From contig NZ_SGWV01000009.1 of assembly GCF_004216565.1 (NCBI RefSeq), positions 620,001 to 684,000 of the forward strand: a stretch of 64,000 nt of DNA. Direction: 5' to 3'. This document shows positions 57,030 to 64,000 of this stretch, piece by piece. A program made the position numbers and the translations under genes. Numbering within the stretch: the stretch's first letter is position 1; each line of letters starts with the position of its first letter. Below the pieces are notes generated by a model, which did not search any database, was not told the origin of the DNA, and saw nothing but the letters and a program-made list of their open reading frames with translations. This DNA is from Sphaerotilus mobilis (lineage in GTDB: Bacteria > Pseudomonadota > Gammaproteobacteria > Burkholderiales > Burkholderiaceae_C).

Positions 57030-57842
57030 TCAGCGGATGCGGCGGCTGATGCCGGTGAGCTTTTCCATCACCACCATCAGGATCAGCGTGGCGAAGACCA
57101 TCAGGCTGGCGACGGCGGCGATGCTCACGTCGAGCTTGCTCTCCAGGTCCTGCCACATGCGGATGGGCAGCATGTCGGTCTGCGCATCGCGCAGGAAGAG
57201 CGACACCGGCACGTTGTCGAACGAGGACATGAAGGTGATGAAGGCCCCGGCGGCGATGCCCGGCGCGATCAGCGGCAGCGTCACCCGACGGAAGGTATAG
57301 AGCCGGCCGGCACCCAGGCTGGCCGAGCTTTCCAGCAGCACCGACGGCAACTGCGCCAGCGCGGCCACGGTGGTGCGGATCACGTAGGGCACGCCGACGA
57401 CGGTGTGGCCGATCACCAGCGTGGTCAGCGACAGGCCCACGCCGATGCGCGAGAAGTAGATCAGCGCCGCCAGCCCGAAGGCCAGCGCCGGCAGCACCAG
57501 CGGCGACATGAAGAAGCTGTCGAGCACCCGCGCCATGGCGTGTTCGGAACGTGCGATGGCCAGCGCCGCCGGCACGCCCAGCACGACGGCCAGCAGCGTG
57601 GCGGCCGTCGCCACCTTCAGGCTGTTGATGGCCGCGAACTGCAGCTGCCAGGCGTCGACCAGCGCGTGGTACCAGCGCAGCGAATAGGCGGGCGGCGGGA
57701 ACTTCAGCGAATAGCCATCGGAGAAGGACACGATCACCACCACCAGCGTGGGCGCCAGCAACAGCGCGGCGGCCAGCAGCGCGAGGCCGCCGAGCAGGCC
57801 GTGCAGGGTGATCGTCGAGAGGTCGTGGCGGCGTGCGGTCAT
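57030..57842 (-). CDS. ABC importer permease (PotC-like)
   Basis: 270 residues with about six helices and the permease loop ESSASLGAGRLYTFRRVTLPLIAPG. It belongs to the spermidine/putrescine/iron-type importer group. The start at 57840-57842 follows the partner permease by 25 bases. Encoded with a second permease, a binding protein and an ATPase in one run, then the hydantoinase, so its substrate is probably a hydantoin- or pyrimidine-like compound rather than a polyamine. Confidence 0.88.
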   Translation of the reverse strand: MTARRHDLSTITLHGLLGGLALLAAALLLAPTLVVVIVSFSDGYSLKFPPPAYSLRWYHALVDAWQLQFAAINSLKVATAATLLAVVLGVPAALAIARSEHAMARVLDSFFMSPLVLPALAFGLAALIYFSRIGVGLSLTTLVIGHTVVGVPYVIRTTVAALAQLPSVLLESSASLGAGRLYTFRRVTLPLIAPGIAAGAFITFMSSFDNVPVSLFLRDAQTDMLPIRMWQDLESKLDVSIAAVASLMVFATLILMVVMEKLTGISRRIR

Positions 57843-57867
57843 GGTCGTGTCGGGGGACGTGCCCGGA

Positions 57868-58728
57868 TCAGGTCGTGGCGCGACCGCGGCTGGCGCGGCC
57901 CAGCAGGTTGAGCACGCTGACGCAGCCCAGCACGGCGACCAGGAAGACCAGCGACAGCGCGGCGGCAAAGGGCCAGTTCTGCAGCGACGAGGCCTGCTGG
58001 TAGATGTACATGGGCATGAAGAGCATCTGCCCGCCGCCGATCAGCGACTGCGAGATGAAGGCCGTGACCGAGGCTGCGAAGGTCAGCAGCGCACCGGCGA
58101 CGATGCCGGGCAAGGACAGCGGCAGGGTGATGAGCCCGAAGGTGCGCCAGGCGCTGGCGCCCAGAGCGGCCGAGGCCTGTTCGAGGTTGGGGTCGAGCTT
58201 CTGCAGCGCGGTGATCAGCGGCAACACCATCAGCGGCAGTTGCACATTGGCCAGCGCGACCACCAGGCCGCCGCGTGTGTAGAGCAGCTTGAGCGGTTCC
58301 TCGATCCAGCCCAGGTCGGCCAGGGCGGTGTTGACGATGCCCTGCCGGCCGAGGATGACGACCCAGGCGAAGGTCCGCACCACCACGCTGGTCAGCAGCG
58401 GCATGACGATCAGCAGCATCAGCAGCTGCTGCAACCAGGCGGGACTGCGCACATGCGTCCAGGCCAGCGCATAGCCCAGCAGCAGGCACAGCGCGGTGAC
58501 CTGCACGCCCAGCCACAAGGTGTCGACCAGGACGGGCAAGGTGAAGTCGTCGCTGGCCACGCGCACAAACTGCGTCACCCCCATGCCGCTGAAGCTGGTG
58601 TCCTGATACAGCGCGATCAGCACCAGCATCAGCAATGGCGCCGCGAAGAACAGCAGGAAGAACCCCGCCAGCGGCGTGGCAAACCACAGGCTGGTGGTGG
58701 TGACGGCTTGTGCGCGGGCGGCCGACAT
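57868..58728 (-). CDS. ABC importer permease (PotB-like)
   Basis: 286 residues with about six helices. The coupling loop is EQASAALGASAWRTFGLITLPLSLPG. Its ATG overlaps by one base the stop of the binding protein gene (TGATG), so expression is tightly linked. It pairs with the PotC-like subunit next to it. Confidence 0.88.
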   Translation of the reverse strand: MSAARAQAVTTTSLWFATPLAGFFLLFFAAPLLMLVLIALYQDTSFSGMGVTQFVRVASDDFTLPVLVDTLWLGVQVTALCLLLGYALAWTHVRSPAWLQQLLMLLIVMPLLTSVVVRTFAWVVILGRQGIVNTALADLGWIEEPLKLLYTRGGLVVALANVQLPLMVLPLITALQKLDPNLEQASAALGASAWRTFGLITLPLSLPGIVAGALLTFAASVTAFISQSLIGGGQMLFMPMYIYQQASSLQNWPFAAALSLVFLVAVLGCVSVLNLLGRASRGRATT

Positions 58729-59768
58729 CAGAGTTTGATCTCTCGATTGAACCGGTCGATCCAGGCCGGGCGCTGTTCGTTGATCTTCTTCCAGTCCTGG
58801 AACACGAACTTCTTCTTCATCTCGGCCTGATCGCGGGCCAGCACCTTGGCGATCTCGCCTTCCATCTTGACCTTGCCGTGGGTGGGCACGACCAGGTAAG
58901 GGCTCTGCATCAGGCGGGTCTGGACCTCGGGCGACAGCGCGGTGTCGATCAACAGCGCGGCCAGGGCCTTGTTGGGCGAGTTCTTGACGATGTGCACGCT
59001 GGTCTTGAAGGCGATGGCACCTTCCTTCGGTGCGACGAACTCCACCGGCACGCCACGCGCCTTGAGGATCTGGATGGCGTTGAAGTTGCCCGGGCTGATG
59101 TCGATCTGGCCCTGCTGGTAGAGCGCGGCCAGCGCGCCCGGGTTGGCCGCCACAGCCGCGAGGCTGGGCTTGAGTTCGGCGATCTTCTTGAAGGCCGGCT
59201 CGATGTTGGACTCGTTGCCGCCGTACATGCGCGCCAGCTCGACCATGAAGCCGGTCCCCAGCGTCGAGTTCATGTTGGTGATGCCGACGCGGCCCTTGTA
59301 CTCGGGCTTCCACAGATCGGCCCATGAGGTCGGCGGCGTCTTGATCTTCTCGGGGTTGTAGGTCAGGCCCACGACCTGGAAGAACATCGCCGGGCCGCTC
59401 GGGTCCTGCGCCTCGGCGATCAGGTCGCCGTAGTGCTTGCTCTGGGCCACCGGGAAGGGCTCGACCAGGTCCTGCGCGATGGCGGTCAGCGCCGGACCCG
59501 GGTCATGCAGCATCACGTCGATCGGCGGGTTGTTGCGTGCGGCGGTGACCTTGGCGATCTGGTCGACCGACAGCATCGGATCGAGCAGCACCTCGTTGCC
59601 GGCCTTGCGGAAGGCTGGCACCAGCACGTCGCGGTGGGCTTCCTCCCAGCTGCCGGTGAAGGTGGCGAAGACCAGCTTGCGGGCCTGCGCACGGGTCATT
59701 TGCGGGAACAGCGTCATCGCACTGAGGGTCAGTGCGGAGCCGAGCAGCGAGCGGCGGTCGAGGGTCAT
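58728..59768 (-). CDS. ABC importer periplasmic binding protein (PotD-like)
   Basis: 346 residues. A signal with an Arg-Arg pair (LDRRSLLGSALTLSA) may be Tat-type and ends near TRAQA. The mature protein has WEEAHRDVLVPAFRKAG, GLTYNPEKIKTPPTSWADLW and YKGRVGITNMNST, as in the PotD/extracellular type-1 group. The substrate is not fixed by sequence; the operon suggests a ureide or hydantoin. Confidence 0.88.
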   Translation of the reverse strand: MTLDRRSLLGSALTLSAMTLFPQMTRAQARKLVFATFTGSWEEAHRDVLVPAFRKAGNEVLLDPMLSVDQIAKVTAARNNPPIDVMLHDPGPALTAIAQDLVEPFPVAQSKHYGDLIAEAQDPSGPAMFFQVVGLTYNPEKIKTPPTSWADLWKPEYKGRVGITNMNSTLGTGFMVELARMYGGNESNIEPAFKKIAELKPSLAAVAANPGALAALYQQGQIDISPGNFNAIQILKARGVPVEFVAPKEGAIAFKTSVHIVKNSPNKALAALLIDTALSPEVQTRLMQSPYLVVPTHGKVKMEGEIAKVLARDQAEMKKKFVFQDWKKINEQRPAWIDRFNREIKL

Positions 59769-59837
59769 GGCAGGTCCTGTGATGGGGTGGTGGATGAGGG
59801 GTGACGGGGGTGGCTCATGGCCTGAGCCTGCGAGAAC

Positions 59838-60947
<1,110 letters not shown>

Positions 60948-60989
60948 GGCGAGGTGTTCTGCAACCACCGTGCCAGACCTTGCTTCGTC

Positions 60990-61001
60990 GTTTTGTATCC
61001 A
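60990..61001. promoter_or_regulatory. Operator-like half-site GTTTTGTATCCA, left copy
   Basis: This 12-mer is the exact reverse complement of the one at 61131-61142. Its core TTGTATCCAA is close to the palindrome TTGTATACAA, the kind of site bound by FCD-type GntR proteins. It lies just upstream of the importer operon. Confidence 0.6.
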
Positions 61002-61130
61002 ATCTTCAGGGCCGCTTCACGCCTCGGATATCCCCTGATGTTCCAGATGATTCGCTATGGAATCGGACTTGCAATCGGATCCGGCGCAAACCAGTGACGG
61101 TTGCAGATGGTCTCCATCGACGCACCGTAC

Positions 61131-61142
61131 TGGATACAAAAC
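61131..61142. promoter_or_regulatory. Operator-like half-site TGGATACAAAAC, right copy
   Basis: Exact inverted partner of 60990-61001, 130 bases away and 43 bases before the amidase start. One regulator could control both divergent units. The GntR gene at 62660 is the nearest candidate. Confidence 0.6.
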
Positions 61143-61184
61143 AGACCCGCCTTGGTGCAGCCCGCGCCGACCTGGAGCCACCGC

Positions 61185-62648
61185 ATGAACGCCGCCGATC
61201 CCGTCTCCCTGACCGCGCCCGACCCGGACCTGCCGCTGCACCGCTGGCCGGCCCGTGCGCTGGCCGCCGCCGTGCGCGCCGGCCGGCTCAGCGCCGAGGC
61301 CATCGCGCAGGCCCAGTGCGCGCGCCTCGCGGCGCTGCAGCCCCAGCTCAACGCCTTCGTCGACCACGACCCGGCCCGGGTGCTGGCCGAGGCCCGGGCG
61401 GTCGATCGCCGCCTCGCCGCCGGCGAGGACCTGCCGCTGGCGGGGGTGCCCTACACCGTCAAGGACAACCTCTGGATCGCGGGCCGGCCGGCCACCTTCG
61501 GCTCGAAGGTCTACGCCGACTTCATCGCACCGCAGGACTCGTGGTGTGTGGCGCGGCTGCGCGCGCTGGGCGGCGTTGCACTCGGGCTGACGGCCTGTTC
61601 GGAGTTCGCCTGCAAGGGCATCACCGCGACGCCGCTGCACGGCGTCACCCGCAACCCCTGGGATCTGGACCGCACGCCCGGCGGCTCGTCCGGTGGCGCG
61701 GTCGCGGCGCTGGCGTCTGGCATCGGCGCGCTGGCGCTGGCCACCGATGCCGGCGGTTCGACCCGCCGCCCGGCCGCCCACACCGGTCTGGTCGGCATGA
61801 AGCCCACGCTGGGCCGCGTGCCCAACCCCTGGGGTTTCGACGACCCCAACCACCTGCTGTCGGTGATCGGCCAGATCGGCCGCGACGTCGAGGACGTCGC
61901 CTGGATGCTGGACCTGCTGAGCGCCTGGTCGCCGGCCGATCCGCTGTCCAGCCCGGCCTTCGACCGGTCCAGGCTGCTGGTTGACCTGAAAGCGCCGCTG
62001 CCGCCGCTGCGGCTGGCCTGGTCACCGGGGCTGGGTTGTGGCTACCCGATCGATGCCGACGTGCTGGCCACGCTGGAGGCCGCCATCGAGCGCCTGCGGC
62101 AGGCCGGCTGGCAGATCGAGCGGGTGGATCCTGTCTGGCCCGAGGCCGCCCGCGAGTACCCGCTGATCGCCCTGCAGCAGGCCGGTCTGGCGCAGCTGCA
62201 TGGGCCACGCTGGCGGCGCGAGCCCGAGCTGTTCGACCCCGACATCGGTGCCCAGATCGAGCTGGGACTGGCGCTGAGCGGCCCCCGCGTCGCCGAGGTG
62301 CTGCGCCTGCGCGAGCAGATCCACCACCGCTTCGAGGCCCTGTTTGCCGACGTCGACGCGCTGCTGTGCCCGGTCTCGCCGGTCGAGGCTTGGGCGATCG
62401 GTGCGCTGGGCCCGGCCACCATCGGCGGCCTGCCGGCCGGCCCGCGCGGTCATGCCGCGTTCACGCCCTGGTTCAACTACGCCGGGCTGCCGGCGCTGTC
62501 CCTGCCCTGCGGCGTCGGCCGGCACGGTCTGCCGGTGGGCCTGCAGATCGCGGCGCCACGGTTCCGCGACGACCTCGTGCTGCGGCTGGCCTGGCAGGCC
62601 GAGCAGGTGCTGGGGTCGCAGCCGGTGTCGCCCTTGATGCAGGCCTGA
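61185..62648 (+). CDS. Amidase, amidase-signature family
   Basis: 487 residues. The Ser-cisSer-Lys triad is visible: Lys in YTVKDNLW, the cis-Ser in GGSSGGAVAALASG and the nucleophile in DAGGSTRRPA. These enzymes hydrolyse amides, including carbamoyl and biuret-type compounds (AtzE and related). It is divergent from the importer-hydantoinase operon with paired operator-like sites, which suggests it acts on the same pathway, perhaps in the step after the hydantoinase. The ATG at 61185 fits the family; upstream residues to 61101 are not conserved-looking. Confidence 0.88.
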   Translation: MNAADPVSLTAPDPDLPLHRWPARALAAAVRAGRLSAEAIAQAQCARLAALQPQLNAFVDHDPARVLAEARAVDRRLAAGEDLPLAGVPYTVKDNLWIAGRPATFGSKVYADFIAPQDSWCVARLRALGGVALGLTACSEFACKGITATPLHGVTRNPWDLDRTPGGSSGGAVAALASGIGALALATDAGGSTRRPAAHTGLVGMKPTLGRVPNPWGFDDPNHLLSVIGQIGRDVEDVAWMLDLLSAWSPADPLSSPAFDRSRLLVDLKAPLPPLRLAWSPGLGCGYPIDADVLATLEAAIERLRQAGWQIERVDPVWPEAAREYPLIALQQAGLAQLHGPRWRREPELFDPDIGAQIELGLALSGPRVAEVLRLREQIHHRFEALFADVDALLCPVSPVEAWAIGALGPATIGGLPAGPRGHAAFTPWFNYAGLPALSLPCGVGRHGLPVGLQIAAPRFRDDLVLRLAWQAEQVLGSQPVSPLMQA

Positions 62649-62659
62649 CGCGGGCCTGA

Positions 62660-63394
62660 TCAGCCCAGCAGCACGGTGGCCAGGTCGTCGTCCACGGCGG
62701 CCTCGTGGCCGTCGTCGGGCAGCAGACCCAGCGCCAGCGCGATGTGGGCCAGGTGGTGGTCCATCAGCTGGCAGGCGCGCTCGACGTCGCCGGCCTCGAT
62801 GGCGTCGATCAGGTGGGTGTGCTCGTCGTTCGGGCAGGCCGCTGCGGTGGGGGCCTCGAAGCTCAGGATGGCCAGGCAGGTCAGCGGGGTCAGCTCCCGC
62901 ATCATCCGGTGCGAGATGCCGCTGCCGCTGAGCTCGGCCAGCAGCACATGGAACTCGCCCGACAGGCGAACGGCGGCGCGTCGGTCGCCCCTTGCATGGG
63001 CCTGGTGCTCACGCTCGACCAGCGCGCGCAGGCGCCGCACGGCATCGCGTGCCTGGCCTTGCGCCAGCCGCCTCAGCAGCCGCCGCACGATGCCCGGTTC
63101 GAGCGTGCGGCGGACCTCCAGCACGTCCAGCGCCTCGGCGGCGCTGGGGGTGGTGACGAAGGCGCCCCGGTTGGGGATCAGCGTGACCAGCTGCTCCACC
63201 GCCAGCCGCTGCAGCACGCCGCGCACCTGGGTGCGGCTGACGTGGAAGAGCTCGGCCACCCGCTCCTCGGTCAGCTTGGTGCCGGGCAGCAGGCGGTGTT
63301 CGACGATGGCGGTGTAGATCCGCGCGTGGATGTCGTCCTTGGACGCGGCGGCAGCAGCCCGGCGCGGACGGCCGGCAAGTGGGGGCAGGGACAT
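62660..63394 (-). CDS. GntR-family regulator with FCD domain
   Basis: 244 residues. The winged helix is near 20-85 (ARIYTAIVEHRLLPGTKLTEERVAELF, then VSRTQVRGVLQRLAVEQLV). The all-helical FCD effector domain follows, with His positions for a metal in EFHVLLAEL, HTHLID and the DHHLAH region. Regulators of this group often sense a carboxylate from the pathway they control. Convergent with the amidase, 11 bases apart, and the likely binder of the two sites at 60990 and 61131. Confidence 0.9.
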   Translation of the reverse strand: MSLPPLAGRPRRAAAAASKDDIHARIYTAIVEHRLLPGTKLTEERVAELFHVSRTQVRGVLQRLAVEQLVTLIPNRGAFVTTPSAAEALDVLEVRRTLEPGIVRRLLRRLAQGQARDAVRRLRALVEREHQAHARGDRRAAVRLSGEFHVLLAELSGSGISHRMMRELTPLTCLAILSFEAPTAAACPNDEHTHLIDAIEAGDVERACQLMDHHLAHIALALGLLPDDGHEAAVDDDLATVLLG

Positions 63395-63458
63395 GGCGGG
63401 TGCATTTGAGCAAACGCCATGCCGTTGCGCATCCGGGCGGGATGCGCGCAGGCCTCGA

Positions 63459-63713
63459 TCAGCGTGCGGCCGTGCTGAGCACCGGCGCCGGGGCGACCGT
63501 CCAGCTCACGCTGGCCGGCGGCTGGACGATGAAGGTGTTGGCGTCGATGCCCGCGTCGGCCTGGCGCGGGTTGCCCGCCTGGGTCTGGCGAGCCTGCGTG
63601 GCCGGGTGGCTGAAGGGCAGCGCGGCTTCGGCCGGCGTGCTGGCCATGGCCAGCAGGGCGGTGGCCGAAATGGCGGCGAACAGGGTGGCGGCGGCGAGGT
63701 GCTTGGAAGACAT
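63459..63713 (-). CDS. Small secreted protein of unknown function
   Basis: 84 residues, with a Sec signal of about 33 residues ending near TPAEA. The mature part is short and polar (HPATQARQTQAG, DANTFIVQPP) and has no cysteine. I do not recognise the family. AAGGAA lies 6 bases before the ATG at 63711-63713, which supports this start over the longer frame. A palindrome lies about 70 bases upstream. Confidence 0.6.
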   Translation of the reverse strand: MSSKHLAAATLFAAISATALLAMASTPAEAALPFSHPATQARQTQAGNPRQADAGIDANTFIVQPPASVSWTVAPAPVLSTAAR

Positions 63714-63782
63714 GGCGGTTCCTTCGTGGAGAACGTGGATGGAAGGCGACGCCTTCATGTTGCGGCGCAGCATGATCAGTGT

Positions 63783-63795
63783 AAACCCTAGGTTT
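63783..63795. promoter_or_regulatory. Palindrome AAACCCTAGGTTT upstream of the small secreted protein gene
   Basis: AAACC and GGTTT pair around CTA, within an A/T-rich patch of otherwise G+C-rich DNA, 70-82 bases before the secreted protein gene. A regulator-binding site or a promoter part are both possible. Confidence 0.35.
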
Positions 63796-63944
63796 TGGCC
63801 GTGTGTGGCGCTCCCCCGAACCCAAGGACGTGGCCGGCCCGATCCGGAAAAAGTGCACACGGTCGGCCCACGTGCCCGCCCGTCACAATCCGCGCTCCGG
63901 TGTGCGGCGCTCGGCCGCCACACCGCGGCCACCCTGGAACCCCC

Positions 63945-64000
63945 ATGTCCTTTGCCTCGCTGGGCCTCGCGCCCGATCTGCTGCATGCCCTTGCCGACGA
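63945..64000 (+). CDS. Start of a DEAD-box RNA helicase gene (RhlE-like, partial)
   Basis: Only the first 18 full codons are present, MSFASLGLAPDLLHALAD, cut by the window edge. The Q-motif aromatic context (F-x-x-L-G-L-x-x-x-L) is the usual opening of RhlE-type DEAD-box helicases. Divergent from the small secreted protein gene, with a 231-base gap between. Confidence 0.7.
   Translation, partial: MSFASLGLAPDLLHALAD

Overview
The window is G+C-rich, dense bacterial chromosome with short intergenic gaps. Gene content and order (cphA'/cphA with a DUF1854 partner, gltIJKL, pyrE next to xthA, a FadB/thiolase cluster, PotABCD-like and FCD-GntR genes) point to a betaproteobacterium of the order Burkholderiales, probably near Leptothrix, Rubrivivax or Ideonella. 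The placement rests on gene families and style only. I recognised no rRNA or tRNA gene, CRISPR array, insertion sequence or replication origin.

Layout. (1) 1-10757, minus strand: a compact five-gene block that is the most unusual part of the window. In transcription order it holds a CRP/FNR-type regulator, a 1444-residue CHAT-like / class III cyclase / AAA / TPR protein, a cytochrome P450-like protein fused to two copies of an unrecognised domain, a Dyp-type peroxidase, and a membrane-anchored patatin phospholipase cut by the window edge. The set suggests a signal-controlled lipid release and oxidation pathway. (2) 10.8-14.4 kb, minus: a LuxR-type regulator, a YcbL-like metallo-hydrolase, an outer membrane protein and a CofD/YvcK-like protein. 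(3) 14.4-15.7 kb: one AAA ATPase gene in visibly lower-G+C DNA, probably acquired. (4) 15.7-22.8 kb: xthA, pyrE, a DUF4124 protein, gatB without gatCA beside it, a TlpA-like thioredoxin, a chemoreceptor and a CopD-like membrane protein. (5) 22.8-30.6 kb: a cyanophycin locus with two synthetases, one having lost its Mur-ligase P-loop, divergent from a zinc-ribbon ABC exporter and a DUF1854 protein. (6) 30.7-33.2 kb: a small cysteine protein, a glycine-zipper lipoprotein, an HNH protein and a TetR regulator. (7) 33.2-41.7 kb: fatty-acid beta-oxidation (acyl-CoA dehydrogenase, FadB-type protein, thiolase, enoyl-CoA hydratase) with an SGNH hydrolase and the YciA thioesterase. (8) 41.7-52.3 kb: an Atm1-type exporter, a LysR regulator, a glutamate/aspartate ABC importer, pyrC, a lectin-like lipoprotein, an AlaC-type aminotransferase and a Nudix protein. 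(9) 52.3-63.4 kb: a catabolic region for a cyclic ureide or hydantoin-like compound, with a maleate-isomerase-family protein, an MFS carrier, a transthyretin-like protein, a hydantoin racemase, a dihydropyrimidinase, a four-gene ABC importer, an amidase and a GntR regulator. Two matched operator-like half-sites lie between the importer and the amidase. (10) The end holds a small secreted protein and the start of a DEAD-box helicase gene.

Several gaps carry related GC-rich hairpin elements (38.0, 45.6, 47.2 and 49.9 kb, possibly also 18.0 kb), which look like a dispersed intergenic repeat family. No gene-free stretch exceeds 300 bases. The largest gaps (60948-61184 and 63714-63944) hold the operator pair and a short palindrome listed below.
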